Origin: Rhodococcus sp. KRD162
GTDB lineage: Bacteria; Actinomycetota; Actinomycetes; Mycobacteriales; Mycobacteriaceae
DNA length: 64,000 nt
NCBI RefSeq assembly: GCF_017168335.1
Contig: NZ_JABFAU010000007.1
Coordinates: 195,884 to 259,883, forward strand
Direction of reading: 5' to 3'
Numbering within the stretch: the first letter of the stretch is position 1; the number at the start of each line of letters is the position of its first letter. A program made the translations under genes and the position numbers. Shown piece after piece: positions 46,759 through 53,999 of this stretch. The notes beneath the pieces were generated by a model that saw only the letters and a list, made by a program, of their open reading frames with translations, made no database searches and was not told the origin of the DNA.

Positions 46759-47124
46759 ATGGCCAAGCAAATCTTCGTCCAACTCGTCGACGATCTCGAC
46801 GACAAAGAGATCCCCGAAGGTACGGGGGAGAACATCACATTCTCGGTCAACGGCAACGAGTACGAGATCGATCTGAGCGACAAGAACGCCAAGGAGTTTC
46901 ACCGCAAACTCGACTACTACATTGGGTACAGCACCAAGGTTGGCGGACGCAAGGCGCGCAAATCGGCCAAAACGGGAGCTACCGCAAGCTCGACCGGCGC
47001 GCCCAAGCGAGACGCAGCTCAGACCCGTGCCATCCGTGAATGGGCACTTGCGAATGGGTACGAAATCTCCGCTCGCGGCCGTATTCCCGCAACAGTGGAA
47101 GAAGCATTCGACGCTGCTCACTGA
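46759..47124 (+). CDS. lsr2: Lsr2-family nucleoid-associated silencer
   Basis: 121 residues. N-terminal oligomerisation domain (FVQLVDDLDDKEIPEGTGEN, then YEIDLSDKNAKEFHRKLDYY) and C-terminal AT-rich DNA-binding domain with the core ARGRIP and REWALANGYEISARG. Lsr2 silences AT-rich foreign DNA as H-NS does. Its presence on the AT-rich island suggests an accessory copy that silences or modulates its own cargo; whether a second chromosomal copy exists cannot be seen here. ATG 46759 gives the canonical MAKQ start. Confidence 0.93.
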   Translation: MAKQIFVQLVDDLDDKEIPEGTGENITFSVNGNEYEIDLSDKNAKEFHRKLDYYIGYSTKVGGRKARKSAKTGATASSTGAPKRDAAQTRAIREWALANGYEISARGRIPATVEEAFDAAH

Positions 47125-47352
47125 TTGACCGTTGATCATAGAGGTGTTCGTAGATCGGCATGAAACGCCGCAAAACTGAGCCGGTATGAGGCTTTGTCAG
47201 CTGGAATTTTGATTGTCCGGGCCGCGTGGATGTTCAACGCACCGCATAGCCCAAAGCCCGCCGGACACCCGATGCGTCGTCCAACTTAATTCCTGCGCCG
47301 TACCGCGTAGCTGCAGGTAAACGCCGCTATTGCCAATGGCCAAGACATCACG

Positions 47353-47592
47353 ATGCTCCTAGAATTGGGTGTTTCGCGACCCAGTGAAGTTGTTTTGATG
47401 TCGCTTGGACTATCCCGAACAGCTACGCTTGCGCTAGCCGCATACGTGACGTCTGAGAGATGGACCGCTACCGAAAGCATCAGCTGGCTGAGGCGTCAAA
47501 ACATTGAAGGACTGGATATCCCGATCTTAATACAGAAGGAGATCCAAACTCTGCTAGATTCGCTTCAGTCTCGTCCTGAACAGCCTGGCTAA
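47353..47592 (+). pseudogene. Possible C-terminal tail of a helicase-type protein (fragment)
   Basis: 79 residues: VVLMSLGLSRTATLALAAYV, then ATESISWLRRQNIEGLDIPI. This resembles the small C-terminal domain seen at the end of some actinobacterial DEAD/DEAH helicases (SLGLSR...AL.WLR...). No helicase motor is present upstream, so it is probably debris left by a deletion. A small standalone protein cannot be excluded. The 228 bases before it hold nothing recognised. Confidence 0.3.
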
Positions 47593-48197
47593 ATATGGCG
47601 GCCCACCGATTGAATCTGTACGGGTGTTGAAATCAGCAGAAATTATTTTTCGACTAGCCGAAGTTCGACGTTCACGGCGTTGACGTCACTGGGCCTTGGC
47701 GTCTGCTTCCGTTTAAGCCTTTGCAACCAAACTATCGTCGCTAATATCAGCAACACTGCCGAGTCAATTCGCGATGGCCTTTTCGCCCGCTAGGATTGTG
47801 ACGAAGGTGTCGCGCTAGTCACATGCCCTGACGAATGTGAAAAGGTTTTGAGCGACCGAATGATGGGTGCAAGTCGGAACACAAATCAAACGATGCGCGC
47901 CCGGATCCGTGACGTTCTTCCATCCTTCAGTCGAATGACAAGCTATCCGTATGTGGAGTTGACCATCACGTCCGGCTCTGCGACCCAACCCAGCTCTATG
48001 CGAATCGCGAGAATACTAGCTGGTATCACCATTGGTCGGTCCGTCGAAGAGCCTGCGCGGCAACATTAGGCAAAGAAATAGTAGCTACCTAGGTGTGATG
48101 CGAAAGCCGGATGTTAAGATGGTAAGAACATAGACATGCGATTTAAGTTTATTTTTTGACAAGTTATCTTAATTGCAAGAAGGAGGCAATAGTTGCA
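47593..48197. other. Noncoding spacer upstream of module B
   Basis: 605 bases without a supported gene. An AT-rich block at 48110-48180 contains TTGACA at 48155-48160, an inverted repeat TTAAGAT (48114-48120) / ATCTTAA (48166-48172), and AGGAGG at 48181-48186 for the next gene; this is the likely control region of module B. The part before 48.0 kb looks like decayed sequence. Confidence 0.5.
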
Positions 48198-48944
48198 ATG
48201 GCAATTTCCGAGCAAGACGTGCTTCGTGTTGTCAACCGCTATATCGGGGTTGATGGAGGATATTTGGGTGACTTCAGTTATAGAACGCACACAGATTTCT
48301 ACACCGAGTATTGCGGCATATATGACATATTTCCTGACGAGCTCGAAGGAACGACACGTCAAAGATTCATTTCGATTCTGACTCAACAGTCGGCGGACAG
48401 GCAGGCAAAGATTCTGCGTGGTGTTCTGGAAAAGTACCCAGCAAACAACGAGTCTAGACGGCAATTCCTTCCAACTATTGAAGCCTGGATCAGGCAGCTT
48501 GAGGGAGCGCCCGTTGTCGACAGTCCAAAGCCAATTGAGTCGATGAGTGCAGTTGTTCGACAAGCGTTGGTTGATGCTGAGAATCTTATTCGGACGAGTG
48601 GACCTGCAAGTGCGGTAGATAGGGTTCATACTGCGCTGCATGGACATGTTAAATCCTTGTGCGACGCTGCAGGAATAGCACTTCCTGAACGTCCGACGTT
48701 GCAGGTTGCGGTGAAGCGTCTACGTGAGAACCATCCGCAACTTGTTCCAGCCGGTGAGCGTGCTGACGAGGTAAGTCGAATCCTGTATTCAATGGCTACG
48801 ACACTGGACGCTCTTACGACTTTGCGCAACAATGCTACAGCGGCGCATCCGAATGAGTCGTTACTGGGCGACCATGAAGCATTATTAGCGATTAATTCGG
48901 CCCGTACAGTCTTTGCGTATCTTGACTCGAAGGTGCAGGCATGA
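48198..48944 (+). CDS. AbiJ-type abortive infection protein (AbiJ N-terminal domain plus Abi_C)
   Basis: 248 residues. Residues about 5-80 fit an AbiJ N-terminal domain (DFYTEYCGIYDIFPDELEG, TTRQRFISILTQQ, AKILRGVLEKYP). Residues about 130-248 fit Abi_C (SAVDRVHTALHGHVKSLCDA, ILYSMATTLDALTTLRNNA, then HPNESLLG and NSARTVFAYLDS). Such proteins occur in phage-abortive systems, and Abi_C (HEPN-like helical fold) often marks RNA-targeting toxins. AGGAGG sits 11 bases before ATG. The stop overlaps the nuclease gene by four bases. Confidence 0.8.
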   Translation: MAISEQDVLRVVNRYIGVDGGYLGDFSYRTHTDFYTEYCGIYDIFPDELEGTTRQRFISILTQQSADRQAKILRGVLEKYPANNESRRQFLPTIEAWIRQLEGAPVVDSPKPIESMSAVVRQALVDAENLIRTSGPASAVDRVHTALHGHVKSLCDAAGIALPERPTLQVAVKRLRENHPQLVPAGERADEVSRILYSMATTLDALTTLRNNATAAHPNESLLGDHEALLAINSARTVFAYLDSKVQA

Positions 48945-50158
48945 GTCAGCTGTTTAATCGAGGAGAGTTAAGCGACTATCTTTCAAGTCGGCTAAGGTCT
49001 TGTCTGGGTCGGCTGGAGGCTATGCATGAGGACGAAGTCTTAGCGAGATCAACCGACGATATCGTCGCAGCACTTGCTGAAGCTGCCTATGTTGAGCCTG
49101 TAAAAGTTGGAGCGGACGCCGTAGATGGAGGTGTGTCCGAGACGAAAGTCGAGTCATACGATCGCTTTGATGGACAGTCTTATGTAGTGGCAGGACTGAA
49201 AATTCATGCTGTGTTCGAGTACTCTGGCAATACTGAAATTCTTTACTATCGCCCTTCCACACGGCTTCTTACGAGCTTCAATGCAGAAATAAGAAATAAT
49301 ACCATCACAGTGAAGATCGAGCAGGCAGGATCAACCCCCAACCCGACTGTAGCCAAGGATGCTATTAATCGTCAGATCGACCAGATCAGAACCATGGTCG
49401 GGCATGCTTCTACGGATATTACGGCCTTTAATGCGACGCTTGATACTCGAATTCGATCAGCTGTTGAGCGTCGCAAAGAATTTTTGCAGAACAGGCGCGA
49501 TCTAGCTGGTGCCCTTGGGTTCCCGTTGAAAAGAAGAAGCGATGCGCCCGCTCCGGTTCCACTACACCGCAAGGCTATGGGTGTCAGTCGATCAAGTTCT
49601 GCTAATCCGCGGTTGCCTTACAAAGACGAGCCGGCTTTGACCGAAGCGCAGTACGAGGATGCTATATCTGTCATTTCTTCTGCGTTGCTCTCGATGGAGC
49701 GTACGCCGTCTGTGGTTGCAGGAAAGAATGAAGAAGAGCTTCGCGATTACATCCTTTTTATGCTGAACGGCACGTTCAAGGGATCGGCCACTGGCGAAAC
49801 ATTCGTTAAGTCGGGTAAGACTGATGTTCTAATTCGTGTAGAGGATCGACATGTATTTGTCGGTGAGTGCAAGTGGTGGAAGGGCGCAAAGGCGCTTGAT
49901 GCAGCAATCGGCCAATTGCTCGGTTACTTACCATGGCGTGACGAAAAGGCGTCGCTTATTATCTTCATAGACAATAAGGATGCCAGTGCAGTCTTCGATA
50001 AGGTGGAAGCGTCGGTGAAGGCACATTCTGCTTACAAGCGGGCGGGGAAAGCATCATCTGATGGTACAAGGCGACGAAATTTTGTTCTAGGTCACCCAGA
50101 AGATCCTGAGCGGGAGATCCAACTCGCTGTCATGTTTGCCGTTGTAGACACAAAGTAG
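48941..50158 (+). CDS. PD-(D/E)XK nuclease-like protein, partner of the AbiJ/Abi_C protein
   Basis: 405 residues. The N-terminal 200 residues (HEDEVLARSTDDIVAALAEA, KIHAVFEYSGNTEILYYRPS) are a beta-rich region with an Arg-rich helical stretch and no recognised family. The C-terminal half has a PD-(D/E)XK core: EELRDYILFML, GKTDVLIRV (Asp), VFVGECKWWKGAK (E-x-K) and AIGQLLGYLPW (Gln/Tyr helix). It probably cuts nucleic acid. ATG 48941 overlaps the AbiJ stop (ATGA), so both are made together. AT-rich codon use matches module A. Confidence 0.75.
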   Translation: MSQLFNRGELSDYLSSRLRSCLGRLEAMHEDEVLARSTDDIVAALAEAAYVEPVKVGADAVDGGVSETKVESYDRFDGQSYVVAGLKIHAVFEYSGNTEILYYRPSTRLLTSFNAEIRNNTITVKIEQAGSTPNPTVAKDAINRQIDQIRTMVGHASTDITAFNATLDTRIRSAVERRKEFLQNRRDLAGALGFPLKRRSDAPAPVPLHRKAMGVSRSSSANPRLPYKDEPALTEAQYEDAISVISSALLSMERTPSVVAGKNEEELRDYILFMLNGTFKGSATGETFVKSGKTDVLIRVEDRHVFVGECKWWKGAKALDAAIGQLLGYLPWRDEKASLIIFIDNKDASAVFDKVEASVKAHSAYKRAGKASSDGTRRRNFVLGHPEDPEREIQLAVMFAVVDTK

Positions 50159-50264
50159 ATGCTGTCTCCGCCGCACCTTTTATGCACTGGCGTGTCTTGG
50201 GCTATCAGAATATACAGCGGCAGGTACAATTTTTGACTTTCTTGGGGCTATTCTAAGAGTACTT

Positions 50265-50474
50265 ATGCAAAACCCTGAACCAAAGAAACGTACGACTCCA
50301 TCAAAATCATCACCACGAAAACCTCGCAACATTAGCGTTCGCGCGGTGCGGCTAGAGAACCCCGATCTCGATCGGTTCGCCCGAGCGGTCCTTGAGATTG
50401 CTCTCTTGGAAGCCGAGAAGGCTGCCCGCATCGAGCAGAACGACAAGCTTGACTGGCCTAAGTTGCCTAACTGA
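50265..50474 (+). CDS. Small basic hypothetical protein
   Basis: 69 residues: a Lys/Pro/Ser-rich basic N-terminus (EPKKRTTPSKSSPRKPRNIS) and an amphipathic helix (LDRFARAVLEIALLEAEKAA). No known family. The basic tail suggests nucleic-acid binding. It lies near the right end of the island, convergent with a small HTH gene. The ribosome site is weak. Confidence 0.5.
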   Translation: MQNPEPKKRTTPSKSSPRKPRNISVRAVRLENPDLDRFARAVLEIALLEAEKAARIEQNDKLDWPKLPN

Positions 50475-50481
50475 GTCTGGC

Positions 50482-50706
50482 TCAATACCGCCCACCCCAC
50501 GGCCGAACCGTCGCCTCACGTTCGCGCAGTACCTTGAGAACCGTCGCCTTCCCGATGCCAAGCTCCTCGGCAACCATCCGGCTCGTCGACCCAGTCTCAT
50601 ACAGCTCCACGACTCGATCCTTCAGCCGCTCAGTCATGCGGGTACGTGTTCGTGGCCGTTGGTCGTCTGTATCAATGAACGTACTGGCGTCGGGTCTTGC
50701 ATTCAC
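50482..50706 (-). CDS. Small resolvase-type helix-turn-helix protein
   Basis: About 74 residues from GTG 50706 (or 51 from ATG 50637). The segment DRVVELYETGSTSRMVAEEL followed by GIGKATVLKVLREREATVRP is the HTH found at the C-terminus of resolvase/invertase recombinases and as standalone small proteins beside actinobacterial serine integrases. No catalytic domain. It lies near the right end of the island, opposite the integrase remnant at the left, and may be a leftover of the same element or a directionality factor. Confidence 0.6.
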   Translation of the reverse strand: MNARPDASTFIDTDDQRPRTRTRMTERLKDRVVELYETGSTSRMVAEELGIGKATVLKVLREREATVRPWGGRY

Positions 50707-50757
50707 CGTAGATCTGTGAGCAAGATCACTGTATTCGCTCAAGTTAAGTTGCTCCAG

Positions 50758-50766
50758 CGCTACCAA
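50758..50766 (+). repeat. Right putative attachment-site core, CGCTACCAA
   Basis: Copy of the tRNA-fMet 3' end, followed immediately by a perfect terminator hairpin that would suit the tRNA gene before insertion. Confidence 0.55.
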
Positions 50767-50767
50767 T

Positions 50768-50801
50768 AAAAAGACCCAGGACATATGTCCTGGGTCTTTT
50801 T
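50768..50801. terminator. Perfect 17-bp palindromic terminator, probably the displaced tRNA-fMet terminator
   Basis: Arms 50768-50784 and 50785-50801 are exact reverse complements (AAAAAGACCCAGGACAT and its complement). One base after the right CGCTACCAA copy, it would sit just behind the tRNA if the island were removed. No other rightward gene ends here except through the island. Confidence 0.85.
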
Positions 50802-50862
50802 CGTGATTGCATGAGCGAATGACTCCACGTGGCGTGACCTGGTACCGAGCGGGCCGAGTCCG

Positions 50863-51378
50863 GTGATCCTTCCCCAAGTCAGAGACCCGCGATTGATCAC
50901 CGTGCGCCGCGGCGGCCAACTGTCCGACGAGGACCATCGACATATCGCACTGTGGGCGGCCGAGTGTGCCGAACACGTCCTGGGATTATTCGAGGAGGTC
51001 GAACCCTCCGATTCGCGGCCCCGCGCCGCCGTCGACGCGATCCGCGCGTGGACGCGTGGCGAACTCGCCATGATGGACACGCGAGCGTTCGGCGGACACA
51101 GCATGGGTGCAGCGCGGGCCCTGTCCGGTGCCGCACGTTTCGCCGCCTACGCGGCCGGCCAGGCGGCGTGTGTGGCCCATGTTCCCGAGCATGATCTGGG
51201 AGCGGCCGCGTACGCCATCAAGGCGGTTCGGGCCGCGGCACCTGCGGGTGCGCAGGCAGTCGCTGGACGCGAGGAACGCGCGTGGCAGCGCGATCGTCTC
51301 CCTCCCAGCGTGCGGGAGTTGGTCCTGGAGGATCAGAAGCGACGGAACAGTATCTGCTGGTTCGTATTCGATTCCTGA
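50863..51378 (+). CDS. Imm-5-like protein (putative immunity protein family)
   Basis: 171 residues: ILPQVRDPRLITVRRGGQLS, then HIALWAAECAEHVLGLFEE, AIRAWTRGELAMM and RFAAYAAGQAACVAHVPEHD. This matches the Imm-5-like family (helical, often annotated putative immunity protein), which in actinobacteria is usually a standalone gene without a neighbouring toxin. No toxin is seen here. GTG 50863. First core gene after the island. Confidence 0.7.
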   Translation: MILPQVRDPRLITVRRGGQLSDEDHRHIALWAAECAEHVLGLFEEVEPSDSRPRAAVDAIRAWTRGELAMMDTRAFGGHSMGAARALSGAARFAAYAAGQAACVAHVPEHDLGAAAYAIKAVRAAAPAGAQAVAGREERAWQRDRLPPSVRELVLEDQKRRNSICWFVFDS

Positions 51379-51417
51379 TGCCCTGGAACCGCTCGCCTGA
51401 GTGTCATGCCACCCGAA

Positions 51418-51591
51418 TCAGTCCGAGACCTGCTCCCGGGCATCGTCGGACGTGACAGTCTCTGCGCCGTCGTCGGAATCATCGGCGGTGAGGTCGACCG
51501 TGTCTGCACCCTCGAGCGCCGTCAATTCCTGCTCCGCCTCCGCGAAAAGGCCTTTGGCGTTCTCTTCGATCTTCTTGACCCACTCGGCCAT
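51418..51591 (-). CDS. Small acidic hypothetical protein
   Basis: 57 residues: MAEWVKKIEENAKGLFAEAE forms an amphipathic helix, followed by an Asp/Glu-rich tail. No recognised domain. An upstream in-frame GTG at 51624 would add 11 residues. It is divergent from the acetyltransferase gene by 68 bases. Confidence 0.5.
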   Translation of the reverse strand: MAEWVKKIEENAKGLFAEAEQELTALEGADTVDLTADDSDDGAETVTSDDAREQVSD

Positions 51592-51646
51592 GCCGGTCAC
51601 ACCCTTCACTCGATCGTGTATCACCGGTCTACCAGACTTTTCGACC

Positions 51647-51652
51647 TAGGAT
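51647..51652 (+). promoter_or_regulatory. -10 box of the GNAT gene
   Basis: TAGGAT ends seven bases before GTG 51660, so a leaderless transcript is likely. Confidence 0.5.
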
Positions 51653-51659
51653 CGACCAT

Positions 51660-52205
51660 GTGCGTGCACGAACCTCACGTCTCGATCTCGACGAGCCGGC
51701 CGATGCGGACCTCGATGAGCTGTATCCGATGTGTAGCGATCCGCGGTCGTGGACACACTTCCCGAGCCTGCGTCACACCGATCCCAGCGTCACCGACCGA
51801 ATGCTGCGCGGGTGGATGGCGCAATGGCGTCGGGATGGATTGGGCACGTGGATCATTCGCGAGCACGGTAGTGACTCGATCAGCGGCTACGGTGGATGCT
51901 CGGTGCGGAGCAAGGCCTTCTGGAATCTCGGATATCGGCTCCAGCCCGACGCGCAGGGCAAGGGATACGCCACCGAGGTGTCCGCGGTCGCAGTGGAACA
52001 GGCCCACCGGATCCGGCCCGACCTGCCGGTCGTGGCCTACCTCCTCGAACACAACGTGGCGTCGGCGAGGGTTGCCGAGCGTGCGGGGCTCGAGCTCGTC
52101 GCCCGCGGACCGGATGCCGGCAACCCGGATCCGACCGCGATCCGTCTGGTGTATGCAGACCGTCCGTTGCGTGCGGATCAGATGGACTCGGTGCTCTCGG
52201 CCTGA
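51660..52205 (+). CDS. GNAT family N-acetyltransferase (RimJ-like)
   Basis: 181 residues: LDLDEPADADLDELYPMCSD at the start, acetyl-CoA loop YRLQPDAQGKGYATEVSAVA (Q/R-x-x-G-x-G/A) and AYLLEHNVASARVAERAGLE, the RimJ/RimL C-terminal signature. Substrate unknown. The start GTG 51660 is supported by the -10 box. Its 3' end overlaps a convergent pseudogene by 28 bases. Confidence 0.85.
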   Translation: MRARTSRLDLDEPADADLDELYPMCSDPRSWTHFPSLRHTDPSVTDRMLRGWMAQWRRDGLGTWIIREHGSDSISGYGGCSVRSKAFWNLGYRLQPDAQGKGYATEVSAVAVEQAHRIRPDLPVVAYLLEHNVASARVAERAGLELVARGPDAGNPDPTAIRLVYADRPLRADQMDSVLSA

Positions 52206-52550
52206 TCGATACTGCCCTGCACCTCGGTCAACCGGCGCCGCAGCAGTTGTTTCTCCGGAGCCGTTCGGGCGAAATCGAGTGCCCGTCGATACTGGACCGC
52301 CGCCTCGTCGAATCGTCCGAGTCGTTGCAGCAGATCGGCTTTCGCCATGGGATACGGATGGTAGCGGCGCATCGACGGCTCGTCCGCCAGCAGGTCCAGC
52401 TCACGCAGACCGGCTTGCGGACCCTCGCGCATCGCCAGAGCAACCGCCCGGTTCAGGGCAAGGATCTGTGCCCAATCAGTCCTCCACGCTGCTGCAGCCC
52501 GGTGCTGCTCCGGGCGCGGTGTCGGCATTGATCAAGAGGATGTACTTCAT
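52178..52550 (-). pseudogene. Deletion scar: start of a YCII-domain gene joined to the tail of an ECF sigma-factor gene
   Basis: AGGAG and ATG 52550 begin MKYILLINAD, the usual start of YCII/DGPF proteins, but after 10 codons the sequence passes into the C-terminal part of an ECF42-type sigma factor (TDWAQILALNRAVALAMREG, then LLQRLGRFDEAAVQYRRALD), in another frame. The two genes are normally adjacent, so one deletion explains the fusion. The join ILALNRAVALA also looks shorter than the family, hinting at a second internal loss. Confidence 0.65.
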
Positions 52551-52734
52551 GGTGCGCTCCTGGTGTCGGTACGTCGGTGTCACGGCGTGTATCGCCGTAC
52601 ACGATGACGACGTTCGACAGGCCACGATATCGACACCGGTGCCGGAATTTTCTTTCTGACGCACGAAAACGGCACCGGACGCGAGGTCCGATGCCGTTTC
52701 GCGGATACTTCTCGGCTCGACGACGAGCCAGGTG

Positions 52735-53955
52735 TCACTTCAGCTCTGCCGACGACTTTCCGAGTACACGACGAGCAACGATCAGCTGCTGAATCTGCTG
52801 CGTTCCCTCGAAGATGTCGAGGATCTTGGAGTCGCGGCTCCACTTCTCGAGCAGCGGGCGCTCGGAGTACCCGTAGGTACCGGCCAATTCCACTGCCTTG
52901 AGAGTGATGTCGACCGCAGAACGACCGGCCTTGGCCTTGGACATCGAGGCCTGAAGCGAGTTGGGCTCCTTGTTGTCGGCCATCCACGCCGCGCGCAGTG
53001 CGAGCAGATGCGCTGCCTCCCAGTCGGCTTCGAGGCGCAGGAACTCTGCGGCCGCCGCGTGCTGGTTGTAGGCGGGGGTCTCGTACGAGACCTCGACTCC
53101 GGCGTCCACCAGGATGGACCGCAGCTCTTCGAGTGCTGCCCGTGCCACGCCGATGGCCATGCCGGCCACCAGGGGGCGCGTGTTGTCGAAGGTCTGCATG
53201 ACGCCGGCGAAGCCCTTTTCGACGTTCACCTCGGCGGTGCCGAGCAGGTTGTCCTTCGGAATGCGGCAATCCTCGAGCAGCAATGCTGCGGTGTCGGAGG
53301 CCTTGATGCCCAGCTTGTGCTCGAGGCGGGCAACCGACAGTCCCGGTGCGTCACGCGGGACGACGAACGACTTGATGGCCGCACGGCCGAGAGACTTGTC
53401 CACTGTTGCCCACACGACGATGTGGGTGGAACGCTCACCGGCCGTGACGTAGATCTTCTCGCCGTTGAGTACCCACTCGTCGCCGTCGAGCACGGCCGTG
53501 GTCGTCACCGCAGCGGAGTCGGAGCCGAACCCGGGCTCGGTGATGGCCATCGACGCCCACACCTTGCCGAAGCGCTCGAGCTGCTCGTCGGTGGACACTG
53601 CCGCGATGGCAGAGTTGCCGAGTCCCTGATAAGGGATCGACAGGGTAAGGCCGACGTCGCCCCAGCAGGTCTCGATCACGTTCACCAGAGCAGACATGTT
53701 GCCGCCGTTGGCGTTCGCGGTCTTACTGGGCTTGGCCGACTCGCTGTCCTTCTCGCGGCCACCGGCGGCTCCGCCGATCTGGCCACCGGCGTCGGACATG
53801 CCTTCGACCATCGAGGCCATCGTGTCGAGCTCGACCGGGTACTCGTGCTCGGCGAGGTCGTACTTGCGGGAAATGGGGCGGAAGATCTCGGCAGCGACCT
53901 GGTGAGCCTGATTCGCCTGCGCCCGAAGCTTCTTGGGAAGTTCAAGATTGATCAT
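52735..53955 (-). CDS. fadE23: Acyl-CoA dehydrogenase FadE23-like
   Basis: 406 residues. Acyl-CoA dehydrogenase fold: MAITEPGFGSDSAAVTTTAV (FAD/substrate loop), GEKIYVTAGERSTHIVVWAT, and the C-terminal DIFEGTQQIQQLIVARRVLG with the Gly-Thr flavin contact and EGTxQIQ signature. It corresponds to Rv3140. ATG 53955. It is encoded downstream of fadE24 with a 44-base gap, one leftward operon. Mycobacterial FadE pairs like this form heteromers that oxidise particular acyl-CoAs; the substrate is unknown. Confidence 0.85.
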   Translation of the reverse strand: MINLELPKKLRAQANQAHQVAAEIFRPISRKYDLAEHEYPVELDTMASMVEGMSDAGGQIGGAAGGREKDSESAKPSKTANANGGNMSALVNVIETCWGDVGLTLSIPYQGLGNSAIAAVSTDEQLERFGKVWASMAITEPGFGSDSAAVTTTAVLDGDEWVLNGEKIYVTAGERSTHIVVWATVDKSLGRAAIKSFVVPRDAPGLSVARLEHKLGIKASDTAALLLEDCRIPKDNLLGTAEVNVEKGFAGVMQTFDNTRPLVAGMAIGVARAALEELRSILVDAGVEVSYETPAYNQHAAAAEFLRLEADWEAAHLLALRAAWMADNKEPNSLQASMSKAKAGRSAVDITLKAVELAGTYGYSERPLLEKWSRDSKILDIFEGTQQIQQLIVARRVLGKSSAELK

Positions 53956-53999
53956 CGTATGTGTCCTTGGGTGAGTGCCATGGAATTCGGGGCGGCAAG

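Larger units (their letters stand above)
41377..50766. mobile_element. Genomic island inserted at the 3' end of tRNA-fMet
   Basis: About 9.4 kb bounded by CGCTACCAA copies at 41377-41385 and 50758-50766. It interrupts conserved core: to the left lie UPF0182, rpf and tRNA; to the right an Imm-5 gene and the fadE block. Inside, composition is plainly more AT-rich (especially 45.4-46.4 and 48.1-50.2 kb). Genes are accessory: integrase remnant, XRE regulator, Lsr2, two candidate defence modules, fragments. No intact integrase is present, so it is probably fixed. Confidence 0.8.

Noticed and set aside
47848-48069. 73-codon frame starting with TTG
   Set aside because: No ribosome site, no family-like sequence, and it lies in apparently decayed DNA.
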